Assembly (NCBI RefSeq): GCF_024714475.1
Contig: NZ_JAMZMI010000008.1
Span: 62,001 to 126,000, forward strand
DNA from: Marinoscillum sp. MHG1-6
Lineage (GTDB): Bacteria > Bacteroidota > Bacteroidia > Cytophagales > Cyclobacteriaceae
Length of the DNA stretch: 64,000 bases
Direction of reading: 5' to 3'
This document shows positions 44,497 through 51,623 of this stretch, piece after piece. The notes under the pieces were generated by a model. It searched no databases. It saw only the letters and a program-made list of their open reading frames with translations, and was not told the origin of the DNA. Positions within the stretch are counted from its first letter, which is position 1, and each line of letters begins with the position of its first letter. Position numbers and translations under genes: made by a program.

Positions 44497-44510
44497 AGTA
44501 ATCTTATGGG

Positions 44511-44530
44511 ATTCCTGCCTTCGCAGGAAT
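44511..44530. repeat. REP-like stem-loop ATTCCTGC-CTTC-GCAGGAAT
   Basis: A perfect 8-bp stem with a CTTC loop. This sequence closely resembles a dispersed intergenic repeat seen in many bacterial genomes; other copies cannot be checked from this window. Confidence 0.6.
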
Positions 44531-44565
44531 GACGATTTGTCCCGTCAGGTCTTTTGATCTGATGG

Positions 44566-45066
44566 TCATAATTGTCCTCTCAGGCCCAGTTCGATGACCT
44601 CCATATTTTCAATTTTACCTGCCTTCAGATCAAAGCGCATGATGGTTTTGACTTTGTGAAACCCATGTATGCCCGCTGCACCCGGATTAATATAGATAAG
44701 GTTGTTGGCTTTATCGGGCTGGACCTTCAGGATATGAGAATGTCCGCATACCAGGATTCGGGGTTTATACCTGAGTATGTGCTGATGAACCTGTTTGTTG
44801 TATTTTGGGGGCCTTCCGGCGATGTGTGTCATGAGCACCCGGACTCCTTCACGTTCGAAGACATGTCCCTCTGAGGTAGCGGCCCTTACCTGGTGATCAT
44901 CGATGTTGCCCCAAACGGCAACGGTAGGCTTAAAGGACTCAAGTTTCTGAAGCACTTCCATACCCCCAATATCTCCGGCGTGCCATATCTCATCGCAGTT
45001 TTTAAAATACTCAAAAACACTTTCTTCAAGATGGTAATGGGTGTCCGAAATGAGGCCAATTTTCAT
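44566..45066 (-). CDS. YfcE/MJ0936-type metallophosphoesterase
   Basis: 166-aa phosphodiesterase with the full calcineurin-like metal set: SDTHYH (residues 7-12), GDIGG, GNIDDH, MTHIAG and GHSHILK. Members hydrolyse phosphodiesters or cyclic nucleotides in the cytoplasm. Ordinary length. It is transcribed alone towards the hairpin cluster at 44382-44530. Confidence 0.92.
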   Translation of the reverse strand: MKIGLISDTHYHLEESVFEYFKNCDEIWHAGDIGGMEVLQKLESFKPTVAVWGNIDDHQVRAATSEGHVFEREGVRVLMTHIAGRPPKYNKQVHQHILRYKPRILVCGHSHILKVQPDKANNLIYINPGAAGIHGFHKVKTIMRFDLKAGKIENMEVIELGLRGQL

Positions 45067-45203
45067 GGGACGGCAAGGTAGGTGTTAAACACAAAATGAG
45101 GAAAGGATAGGGGTAAATAAATGGCTTCAGGTGTATCTTCGCCAGATTTCTTTCCGGAACGGGTTCGGAGGATATCAATCAGTTTGGACAAAATATTAAA
45201 ACA

Positions 45204-45485
45204 ATGATCAAAGTAAATGAGTATTTCGACGGTGGTGTGAAATCGCTGGGTTATGAAAATGCAGACGGAAAATCAAGTGTGGGCGTAATGGCTGCGGGTG
45301 ATTATGAATTCGGTACGGAAAGCAAAGAAATCATGACTGTAGTGGAAGGTAAACTCACCATTCAGCAGGCAGGCGAAGAGGGGTGGACGGATTATGTCAG
45401 TGGACAGTCATTTGAAGTTCCGGCTAACTCATCTTTTAAGCTGAAAGTAGCAGAGAACACAGCATACCTATGTCAGTATAGATAA
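45204..45485 (+). CDS. ppnP: Pyrimidine/purine nucleoside phosphorylase (PpnP/YaiE type)
   Basis: 93-aa cupin-fold protein of the DUF1255 family, which phosphorolyses several nucleosides. The start MIKVNEYFDGGVKSLGYEN, the middle MAAGDYEFGTESKEIMTVVEGKLTI and the end PANSSFKLKVAENTAYLCQY are diagnostic. Single gene. Confidence 0.93.
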   Translation: MIKVNEYFDGGVKSLGYENADGKSSVGVMAAGDYEFGTESKEIMTVVEGKLTIQQAGEEGWTDYVSGQSFEVPANSSFKLKVAENTAYLCQYR

Positions 45486-45575
45486 GAGATCCCTTTTTTC
45501 ACATCTCCTCCCAAGGTTGAATATCCCTTCCATTTGCTTTGATGCAAACGGAAGCCAAAATCAAGGCTGTGAAGT

Positions 45576-45692
45576 AATTCCGGAAATTCAAATTCAATAG
45601 GTAATGAATCCAAAACTCATCCCGACGTTATCGGGACTCAAACAACGGATTCAAAAGTATGCATCCAAATATTTGAATTTCTGATCGGAATT
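45576..45692. repeat. 117-bp imperfect inverted repeat
   Basis: Nested inverted arms share a centre: AATTCCG/CGGAATT, GAAATTCAAAT/ATTTGAATTTC, GAATCC/GGATTC, and a central TCCCGA-CGTTA-TCGGGA hairpin (45620-45636). It lies in the gene-free stretch 45486-46014, with no convincing coding frame. It may be a MITE-like element or a structured RNA. Confidence 0.65.
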
Positions 45693-45740
45693 CCTTCAAT
45701 GCCGAAGACCTCCATGGCAGGTAGGAAGAAATTGTTTAAA

Positions 45741-45752
45741 ATGTCATGACAT
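45741..45752. repeat. 12-bp palindrome ATGTCATGACAT and nearby CATGG repeats
   Basis: A perfect palindrome in the 45486-46014 gap, followed at about 45780-45795 by three tandem CATGG units. The rest of the gap to 45960 shows nothing else I can support. Confidence 0.5.
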
Positions 45753-45964
45753 GATTTCTTCTAGTAGCGCCCTCGTCAGTCATGGCATGGCATGGCTAGC
45801 GTAACTTTTAGGGGGAATATAAAGAGGGCAAGCATGTACAATGAAGAGAAGTAATCAATTCTATAAGAGGTTTTCAATGATGAATACAATCTCACCACAA
45901 CTTTATTGCTTGATCCAGCTTAAAGAGTTGAGTTATTAATCAATGGTGTTATAACTCGAAACGA

Positions 45965-45997
45965 AAAAAGGAGAACCATTTCTGATTCTCCTTTTTG
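45965..45997. terminator. Bidirectional terminator downstream of ferritin
   Basis: AAAAAGGAGAA (45965-45975) pairs with TTCTCCTTTTT (45986-45996), 11 bp, with a U-tract on either strand. It is 18 bp past the ferritin stop on the minus strand. Confidence 0.85.
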
Positions 45998-46014
45998 ATT
46001 TATATCATTTTCAA

Positions 46015-46545
46015 TTAAGCTCCCTGATCGTATTCAACGTGAAGTACTCGCTCTTCGAACATGCCAAGGGCAATTTTGTCCTCCCCCAATACGTCAAATA
46101 GTTCGAGAATTCTTCTCGCCACATATTCCTCTTCGATTTGTTCCTGAACGAACCATCTCATAAACTCTTCAGTGGCAATGTCACCATGCTTTCTGCACTC
46201 TCTTACGATGTCATGAATCGCATCTGTTACAGCTATCTCATGCTCAAGAGCAGCCTCAAACACGCTTCTTAGAGAAGTGAAGTCGTGCTGTGATTCATCC
46301 ACAGTGGGTGAGACAGCCTGACACTCCATATCACATAGATAGTGGTACAGTTTCAGTTGGTGTTTTCTTTCCTCATCGGATTGCTTAAAGAAAAAGTCAG
46401 CTGAATTGTCATATCCATTGATATCACACCAAGCAGCCATAGCCAGATATGCGGCAGACGATTTGGCTTCCATTTTGATCTGCTTGTTGAGGATGGTAAC
46501 GATTTCCTCTTTCAAAACCTGATGTCTTCTTAATATATCTTTCAT
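46015..46545 (-). CDS. Bacterial ferritin
   Basis: Iron-storage protein of 176 aa. The four-helix ferritin core has the ferroxidase residues: a Glu in helix A (IKMEAKSSAAYLAMAAW), ExxH in DEERKHQLKLYHYL and later Glu/Gln in FVQEQIEEEYVARRI. The ATG at 46543-46545 is preferred over a TTG three codons upstream. An inverted repeat at 46588-46629 lies upstream and a strong terminator follows. Its neighbour operon is feo, so uptake and storage sit side by side. Confidence 0.93.
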   Translation of the reverse strand: MKDILRRHQVLKEEIVTILNKQIKMEAKSSAAYLAMAAWCDINGYDNSADFFFKQSDEERKHQLKLYHYLCDMECQAVSPTVDESQHDFTSLRSVFEAALEHEIAVTDAIHDIVRECRKHGDIATEEFMRWFVQEQIEEEYVARRILELFDVLGEDKIALGMFEERVLHVEYDQGA

Positions 46546-46587
46546 GTCTTTCAATTATTTTTTAACGGAGACATGGAACTCATATTA

Positions 46588-46629
46588 AATTCAATCATCG
46601 CATTAAGTTTAAATTGCAATGATTGAATT
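46588..46629 (-). promoter_or_regulatory. Inverted repeat upstream of ferritin
   Basis: AATTCAATCAT (46588-46598) and ATGATTGAATT (46619-46629) are perfect 11-bp inverted arms, and GCA/TGC extends them with one mismatch. It ends 43 bp upstream of the ferritin ATG and could be an operator or a 5' UTR hairpin. It does not match the ATTTAGA-N5-TCTAAAT motif. Confidence 0.55.
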
Positions 46630-46756
46630 CACATACTCGTTTCATCTCTACTTTCTTTTCTTTAGTGTGTTATAACTACAACAAAGGAAACGGAAAAGTG
46701 CCAGAGATGTTAATTCTGACAAGTATTTATAATCAGTCTTAATAAAAAGAGGAAGC

Positions 46757-47107
46757 CTAAAGTTGGCGTCTGATGGCTTTGTGGATCATGCTATTAAGCT
46801 CTAGCATGGTAAAGGTGCCTTCTAGCAGGTCTCGAAGTTCGAGGATTTCCTGAATGGAAAAAACAAAGATCCTGTCACAATAAGTAAGGCTGATGATTTC
46901 AATACCGGAGTGATTCACATCAAACAATTGGATCATGTCAATGTCCTTGATACGCTTTTTGAAAGCGATCAATGCACACGGGCTCAGAACAATCTCCTGA
47001 TCAAACAGTCTGATCACGTATTTTCCAGAATCATCGCACTGTAATAGCGTGGTGTTCTTTGTCTGATAAACCAGGTGATGTGTATGTTGAGCTTCTGATG
47101 AAATCAT
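46757..47107 (-). CDS. Hypothetical protein linked to the feo block (DUF6686-like)
   Basis: 116 aa from the ATG at 47105-47107; the longer frame begins at a TTG inside the upstream peptide gene. It has no signal peptide, mixed alpha/beta character, two cysteines (LLQCDDSG, LSPCAL) and TYCDRIFVFSIQEILELRDLLEG near the C-terminus. I recall similar proteins in Cytophagales near iron genes but cannot confirm the family. The tiny Cys/Lys-rich gene precedes it with an ATGA overlap, and an iron-type operator controls both. Confidence 0.75.
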   Translation of the reverse strand: MISSEAQHTHHLVYQTKNTTLLQCDDSGKYVIRLFDQEIVLSPCALIAFKKRIKDIDMIQLFDVNHSGIEIISLTYCDRIFVFSIQEILELRDLLEGTFTMLELNSMIHKAIRRQL

Positions 47108-47196
47108 CTGTTCGGACACTTCTTGCAATGTTTTTTCTTTTTCTTCTTATACTTCTCGCAGCACTTCTTAAAAACGCATTCGGTCATATTGATCAT
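47104..47196 (-). CDS. Tiny Cys/Lys-rich peptide, 30 aa
   Basis: An ATG at 47194-47196 opens a 30-codon frame with six cysteines (of which one CC pair) and about 12 lysines, including a run of six; an internal ATG at 47187 could also start it. The TGA (47104-47106) overlaps the ATG of the next gene as ATGA, the layout of translational coupling. It lies directly downstream of a strong promoter with an iron-type operator. It is too short for usual gene callers. A metal-binding or Fe-S-related role is inference. Confidence 0.65.
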   Translation of the reverse strand: MINMTECVFKKCCEKYKKKKKKHCKKCPNR

Positions 47197-47278
47197 TCCG
47201 CCCTCTTTTGAGGTTGAAAATGATGAACACTCATCTGAGTGAAAGTTTATGTCGTCGAATGCTTGCAATGTGTATACT

Positions 47279-47297
47279 ATCTAGAATCTTTCTAAAT
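47279..47297 (-). promoter_or_regulatory. Candidate iron-regulator operator at the peptide operon
   Basis: ATCTAGAATCTTTCTAAAT matches ATTTAGA-N5-TCTAAAT at 13 of 14 arm positions. It covers the expected transcription start just downstream of the -7 box (47302-47309), a repressing position. Confidence 0.6.
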
Positions 47298-47301
47298 AAT
47301 G

Positions 47302-47333
47302 CAAAAGTACATCGAAGAGTTCCACTGGTTCAA
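47302..47333 (-). promoter_or_regulatory. Promoter of the Cys/Lys-rich peptide operon
   Basis: On the minus strand TTG (47331-47333), 21 bp, then TACTTTTG (47302-47309), a full TAnnTTTG match. This is one of the best promoter matches in the window. Confidence 0.65.
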
Positions 47334-47354
47334 TAGCTATGCGTAGTAAACATT

Positions 47355-47378
47355 ATCACTACTTGTAGTGATTTTTTT
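47355..47378 (+). terminator. Hairpin with T-tract at the 3' end of the feo operon
   Basis: ATCACTAC (47355-47362) and GTAGTGAT (47365-47372) are perfect arms followed by TTTTTT on the plus strand. The stop codon of the Cys-rich gene lies inside it. On the minus strand there is no U-tract, so its use by the feo operon is unclear. Confidence 0.4.
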
Positions 47379-47508
47379 GTTTCATAACCTCTGATACTGC
47401 ACAGCCTTCGCAGTCGTGTTGAGACCTGAAAAAGCCCTTTAAGAGCTTTTTACCCAGAAACCCTGCGGCAATTAGGAAGAGAAGTACAACAATGATGAGC
47501 TGTATCAT
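47359..47508 (-). CDS. FeoB-associated Cys-rich membrane protein
   Basis: 49-aa protein from the ATG at 47506-47508, which overlaps the feoB stop (ATGA). One membrane segment (IQLIIVVLLFLIAAGFLG) is followed by a basic stretch and a Cys pair in HDCEGCAV. It matches the small FeoB-associated Cys-rich family and probably replaces FeoC in assisting ferrous iron uptake (inference). The longer frame starting at 47592 lies inside feoB. Confidence 0.85.
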   Translation of the reverse strand: MIQLIIVVLLFLIAAGFLGKKLLKGFFRSQHDCEGCAVSEVMKQKNHYK

Positions 47509-49460
47509 GGCTGCATAATTTGGTAGACAAATAATGCTGAAAAATATGCCAATCCTGACATATATAGCAATTGGATCAACGGCCATTTCCAACTTTTAGT
47601 TTCCCTAAGCACGATGGCCAGCGTACTCATACACTGCATGGCAAAAGCATAAAAGATCATTAATGACAGCCCCGAAGCCAGGGTATAAACCGGACTGCCG
47701 GTTGTAGGGTTGATTTCGCTTTTCATTCTGTTAATGAGCGAAACATCCTCTTCAAAGTCCTCTCCAACACTGTAGATAGTGGCCATTGATCCTACGAAGA
47801 CCTCTCTCGCGGCGAAAGAAGTAATCAAAGCGATTCCGATTTGCCAGTTGTATCCTAATGGTCGGATCACAGGTTCTATTCCGTGACCAATGATGCCAAT
47901 GTATGAATTAGCCAGATTCGCGGAAGCTACCTGACTTTCATATTGTTCAACCTCTTCCTCTGTTTGGGGTTTTGGAATTTGGCTAACCGCTTTTTCCATA
48001 CGATCAGATGGGCCATAAGAAGCCATCACCCACAGCACAATGGAGATCGCCATGATCACCTTTCCAGCTTCCCATACGAATACTTTTACCTTCTCAATGA
48101 GGGTGAAGGTCAGATTATTCCATCTTGGGATTTTATAGCTTGGGAGCTCCATGATCAGGAAGCTCATTTGTCTTGATTTTATGATAAACCTAAAGACTAT
48201 TGATGCCAGAAACGCAGCCAGGATGCCTATGAGGTACATTCCCATAAGAACAATTCCCTTGAGATTGAAAAAACCTATGCTGGTATCGGGAACCACTACC
48301 GCAATGAGTAATGTGTAAACAGGGAGCCTGGCAGAGCAACTCATCAGAGGCGTCACCATGATGGTAATTAATCGCTCCTTCCAATGATCGATGGTCCGAG
48401 TCGCCATGATAGCAGGAATCGCACATGCCACTCCGGACATTAAAGGAACCACACTGCGGCCATTGAGACCAAAGGGCCTCATAAATCGATCCATGATAAA
48501 AACAACCCTGGCCATGTACCCGCTTTCTTCCATGATAAAGATGAAAGCAAAGAGCAGGGTGATCTGCGGGATGAAGATGACTACTCCACCGAGCCCGGGT
48601 ATGATGCCTTCGGCAATCAGGTTGGTAAGAACACCTTCCGGTAGGTTAGATTTGGTCCACTGACTAAGGTTGATGAAGACTGAGTCTATCAGGTCCATGG
48701 GCCATTCAGACCATGCATATATGGCCTGGAAGATGATAAATAGCAACGCCAGGAAGAACGCATAACCCAAAATGGGGTGAGTGATCAGCTTGTCAAATCG
48801 CAGGGTTTTGCTGGTCTTTTCATCCGTCTTCTCCAAACAGAACTTGAGCATCTGCCTGATCCGGGTATATCGCTTTTCGGCCCAAACATCTTGCTCACCT
48901 GAATTGGCATTGACTTTTCCGTCAATAAATTCTCCTTCAACAATAGGCGAATGCTTTGATTCCACGGGTTTGAAGTTGCTGATCGCTTCTTTGAGCTGAT
49001 CTATATGTGTTCCTTTTCGGGCATTTAATGGAATGGTGCCTTGTGTTTGGAATAGCTCATTGAGCTTGCTGATATTGACGTTGACACCTTTTCGCTCGGC
49101 GAGGTCCATCATGTTAAGCGCGATGATGGTCGGCAGACCAAGGTCATGGATTTGTGAATAGAGGAGGAGGTTTCTCTCGAGATTGGTGATGTCCACCACC
49201 ATGATGACCAAATCAGGATGATCTTCATGTTTTTTGTCTCCTAAAACCTGGGTGACGATTTCCTCATCCTGTGATTTCGGATAGATGCTATAGGTGCCGG
49301 GAAGGTCAAGGATCTGGACATCTTTCTGACCTACCAGAGGCCCAAATTTTTTATCCACGGTGATTCCGGGATAGTTCCCGACTTTTTGGTTTAAGCCAGT
49401 CAGGTGATTGAATATGGATGTTTTTCCCGAATTGGGGTTTCCTACTAATGCTACCTTCAT
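47505..49460 (-). CDS. feoB: FeoB, ferrous iron transporter
   Basis: Inner-membrane Fe2+ transporter of 651 aa. The N-terminal G domain has GNPNSGKTS (G1, residues 7-15), DLPGTYS (G3) and NMMD (G4). After a linker, the membrane part carries two Gate motifs (PLMSGVACAIPAIMATRTI near 340 and SFAAREVFVGSMATIYS near 555). It overlaps feoA by one base, and the Cys-rich partner follows with an ATGA overlap. It is somewhat shorter than E. coli FeoB (773 aa), as in many Bacteroidota. Confidence 0.96.
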   Translation of the reverse strand: MKVALVGNPNSGKTSIFNHLTGLNQKVGNYPGITVDKKFGPLVGQKDVQILDLPGTYSIYPKSQDEEIVTQVLGDKKHEDHPDLVIMVVDITNLERNLLLYSQIHDLGLPTIIALNMMDLAERKGVNVNISKLNELFQTQGTIPLNARKGTHIDQLKEAISNFKPVESKHSPIVEGEFIDGKVNANSGEQDVWAEKRYTRIRQMLKFCLEKTDEKTSKTLRFDKLITHPILGYAFFLALLFIIFQAIYAWSEWPMDLIDSVFINLSQWTKSNLPEGVLTNLIAEGIIPGLGGVVIFIPQITLLFAFIFIMEESGYMARVVFIMDRFMRPFGLNGRSVVPLMSGVACAIPAIMATRTIDHWKERLITIMVTPLMSCSARLPVYTLLIAVVVPDTSIGFFNLKGIVLMGMYLIGILAAFLASIVFRFIIKSRQMSFLIMELPSYKIPRWNNLTFTLIEKVKVFVWEAGKVIMAISIVLWVMASYGPSDRMEKAVSQIPKPQTEEEVEQYESQVASANLANSYIGIIGHGIEPVIRPLGYNWQIGIALITSFAAREVFVGSMATIYSVGEDFEEDVSLINRMKSEINPTTGSPVYTLASGLSLMIFYAFAMQCMSTLAIVLRETKSWKWPLIQLLYMSGLAYFSALFVYQIMQP

Positions 49461-49693
49461 CAGTCAATCTCTATTTGCGACGCCTCACTTTTCCTTAATG
49501 ACAAGGTATAGCCATCCACATCTATTGCTAAAGGATCTCCCAGGGGTGCTTTGAATATAACCTTGATATCCTTACCCGGGTATAAACCCATTTCTACCAG
49601 CTTCGAAGTCAATCCGGTCTTAGCCAGTCTTTGAATTTTTGCGGGTTGATTAACGGGTAATTGATCCAGAGTCAATGTGGTAATATTTATCAA
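49460..49693 (-). CDS. feoA: FeoA, SH3-like partner of FeoB
   Basis: 77-aa cytoplasmic protein with the FeoA beta-barrel pattern (LTSKLVEMGLYPGKDIKVIFKAPLGDPLAIDVDGYTLSLRKSEA). It starts at a TTG that overlaps the stop of the response regulator gene (TTGA), and its end touches the feoB start. Confidence 0.92.
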   Translation of the reverse strand: MINITTLTLDQLPVNQPAKIQRLAKTGLTSKLVEMGLYPGKDIKVIFKAPLGDPLAIDVDGYTLSLRKSEASQIEID

Positions 49694-50328
49694 GATTTCA
49701 CCAAACCGGACTCCATAGCAAAAACGATCAATTCGGTAGGAGACTTTAGGTTTAGCTTCTTCAGTATGTTTTTGCGGTGCGAATTTATGGTATGCACGCT
49801 GACATTCAAATGATCTGCGATATCACTTGTCTTAAATCCTTTGGTTATAAGTTGAAGAACTTCGTTTTCTCTGGGTGAAAGCTCGGTAGGTAGACAATCC
49901 TCAACCCGGGGTTCTTCTGGGGTCATCACAAGATCAAGCACCTTGTTGCAAAAGAATCGGCTGCCTTTAGATACTGAGTGAATTGCATTGACAATCTCCA
50001 GTTTGCTACAACCTTTAGTTACAATCCCTTTTACGCCAAGCTTTAGCAAATTTTGGATTGAAGCCTTTTGAGTATCGTTGGTAATGATCAACACGTTAGT
50101 AGCGTGCGATTGCAGGATTTGCTTAAGAAGAGTAAGCAATATGGGATCCTGACTTTGATAATCAAGTAATAAGACGTCAGGGTGTTTGTCCAGAATCATT
50201 TCTAACAAGCCTTCAGGTCCTTCATTTACCCCGGCCAGAGAGAAATCACTGTTATTTTCAACCATATGGATGAGTCCTTCCCTTGTCAGGAACTGAAAAT
50301 CCGATAATACGACTGATACTTTTCTCAT
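49690..50328 (-). CDS. LuxR-type response regulator, first gene of the feo operon
   Basis: 212 aa: a receiver domain (residues 1-120) with DVLLLDYQS carrying the phospho-Asp, Thr in LIITND and Lys in GIVTKG, then a NarL/LuxR helix-turn-helix (LSPRENEVLQLITKGFKTSDIADHLNVSVHTINSHRKNIL, near 150-190). The N-terminal acidic pair is reduced to one Asp (VVLSDFQF). No histidine kinase is nearby. It overlaps feoA by 4 bp, so it is co-transcribed with iron uptake. Confidence 0.9.
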   Translation of the reverse strand: MRKVSVVLSDFQFLTREGLIHMVENNSDFSLAGVNEGPEGLLEMILDKHPDVLLLDYQSQDPILLTLLKQILQSHATNVLIITNDTQKASIQNLLKLGVKGIVTKGCSKLEIVNAIHSVSKGSRFFCNKVLDLVMTPEEPRVEDCLPTELSPRENEVLQLITKGFKTSDIADHLNVSVHTINSHRKNILKKLNLKSPTELIVFAMESGLVKS

Positions 50329-50363
50329 TACTGTAATTGAAAAGGCTTTAAATCAAGGCTTGG

Positions 50364-50371
50364 CAAATTTA
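50364..50371 (-). promoter_or_regulatory. Candidate feo promoter -7 box (TAAATTTG)
   Basis: Full match to TAnnTTTG on the minus strand, 36 bp from the response regulator ATG. The operator at 50381-50399 lies just upstream within the spacer. No clear -33 TTG. Confidence 0.5.
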
Positions 50372-50380
50372 TACAAGATT

Positions 50381-50399
50381 ATTTAGAATCAGTCTAAAT
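50381..50399 (-). promoter_or_regulatory. Palindromic iron-regulator operator at feo
   Basis: ATTTAGAATCAGTCTAAAT has perfect 7-bp inverted arms with a 5-bp centre. It is the clearest copy of the motif also found at 2127-2145, 47279-47297 and, more weakly, 2706-2724. The inner part can be read as TTAGAAT-N-AGTCTAA, close to the 7-1-7 geometry of Fur-family boxes. The protein that binds it is not in this window. Confidence 0.65.
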
Positions 50400-50436
50400 A
50401 AAAATAAATTAACCTATGACCTTCACGGCTACGTTA

Positions 50437-50943
50437 TCATCCTCTGGTGAGTTGAGTAATAGACTCCCTGTATTCAGGAAACAAATCAATAAGTGACTTG
50501 CGTTCAGCCAATTCAAAATCATTGAAATCAAACCCCGGAGCAACGGTACATCCGGCTAAAGCATAGCCGTCTTCAGCGATAACTTCAGAAGCAAACCAGG
50601 TGCCTCCGGACACCACATTTTGAGGAACCTCTCCTTTGTCAATGTTACTTCCTATGATGATTTTATCGTACGTCCCATCTGGTTGAATCATATGAAGGTG
50701 AATAGGAGATCCCTGATAAAAATGCCAGATTTCATCCTGGTGGATTTTGTGGAATGCGGAAAACTTATCTGAGGTGAGCAAAAAATAGATGCAAGTAGAG
50801 TAGTTCCTCTTGCCATCATAAAGTTTACTGAGGCTTTCTATGTGTATTGTACCATTGCTGCGGTAAGTCTCCCTGAAATAACCTCCTTCCGGGTGAGGTT
50901 GAAGCTTTAATTGGTCAATTAGTTGTGCTGTTTTTTCCGTCAT
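50437..50943 (-). CDS. Cupin-family protein (DUF985)
   Basis: 168-aa protein with the DUF985 cupin pattern: LKLQPHPEGGYFRETYRS (residues 12-29), STCIYFLLTSDKFSAFHKIHQDEIWHFYQGSPI and APGFDFNDFELAERKSL at the C-terminus. Its His/Glu set (FHKIHQDEIWHFY) could bind a metal. The function is unknown. It follows the VOC gene group by 40 bp. Confidence 0.88.
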   Translation of the reverse strand: MTEKTAQLIDQLKLQPHPEGGYFRETYRSNGTIHIESLSKLYDGKRNYSTCIYFLLTSDKFSAFHKIHQDEIWHFYQGSPIHLHMIQPDGTYDKIIIGSNIDKGEVPQNVVSGGTWFASEVIAEDGYALAGCTVAPGFDFNDFELAERKSLIDLFPEYRESITQLTRG

Positions 50944-50983
50944 AATATCGGAAAACTACATTGACTATTCGAAAACTCTAGCC

Positions 50984-51199
50984 TTACTCCAATACTTCGC
51001 AGTCCAGGTTAAATGTACGAAGTGTATCTATGATGGCTTCAATATCCATTTTCTGAGTTGATGGGGCCGCCCTCAAAATCCGATCGCAATCATCCAGGTC
51101 AAAATTGAAATGAATGCCTGGAAAATTGCATTGGAGATATTCTACAATCGAAGCGGCCTGCTCTTCAGAACTAATGTTTGTTTTAAAGATCTCAACCAT
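50984..51199 (-). CDS. Small hypothetical protein with ferredoxin-like fold
   Basis: 71-aa protein resembling an HMA-like beta-alpha-beta fold (MVEIFKTNISSEEQAASIVEYLQCNFPGIHFNFDLDDCDRIL pattern), but without a CxxC metal motif. In Bacteroidota similar small proteins are common; no function is known. It lies 3 bp after the VOC gene, so it is co-transcribed. Confidence 0.72.
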   Translation of the reverse strand: MVEIFKTNISSEEQAASIVEYLQCNFPGIHFNFDLDDCDRILRAAPSTQKMDIEAIIDTLRTFNLDCEVLE

Positions 51200-51202
51200 T
51201 GC

Positions 51203-51622
51203 TCACTGTTTTTCAGTTGGTAAAGTCAACATCCATATTTTACCATATCTATCTTTTACAACCCCAAATTGGTCACCCCAAAAAGCTTCTTTCAAGGGAT
51301 CAAGCTCCTCGCCACCATCTTTGAGGTGGTCGTAGCATTCCCTGATTTCCTTAGAGTCAGTAAAGGATAGAAAGGACATTACATCGTTTCCCTGTTTGAA
51401 TCCCTCTATTGGAGACATCTCTCCCGCAGTGATGTCCATCTTGCCTCCTGTAAGAGAGGCGAACATGATAATGCTTTTTTTATCGGGTGGGAATTCATCA
51501 GACATGGGCGTGTCCTGAGCTCTGAGAAGATAGATGTCTCCACCAAAGTATCCTTGATATAATTGAAGTGCAGCTTCGCAATTGCCATCGAAAATCAGGT
51601 GTGGTCTGTTTTGAATAGTCAT
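51203..51622 (-). CDS. VOC-family (PhnB-like) protein, copy 2
   Basis: 139 aa from the ATG at 51620-51622 (MTIQNRPHLIFDGNCEAAL). The fold and motifs (LYQGYFGGDIY, WGDQFGVVKDRYGKIW) are those of PhnB/YjdN-like glyoxalase-superfamily proteins. It is a paralogue of the gene just upstream, separated by 1 bp. The long N-terminal extension in the open frame overlaps that gene and is unlikely. Confidence 0.85.
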   Translation of the reverse strand: MTIQNRPHLIFDGNCEAALQLYQGYFGGDIYLLRAQDTPMSDEFPPDKKSIIMFASLTGGKMDITAGEMSPIEGFKQGNDVMSFLSFTDSKEIRECYDHLKDGGEELDPLKEAFWGDQFGVVKDRYGKIWMLTLPTEKQ

Positions 51623-51623
51623 G

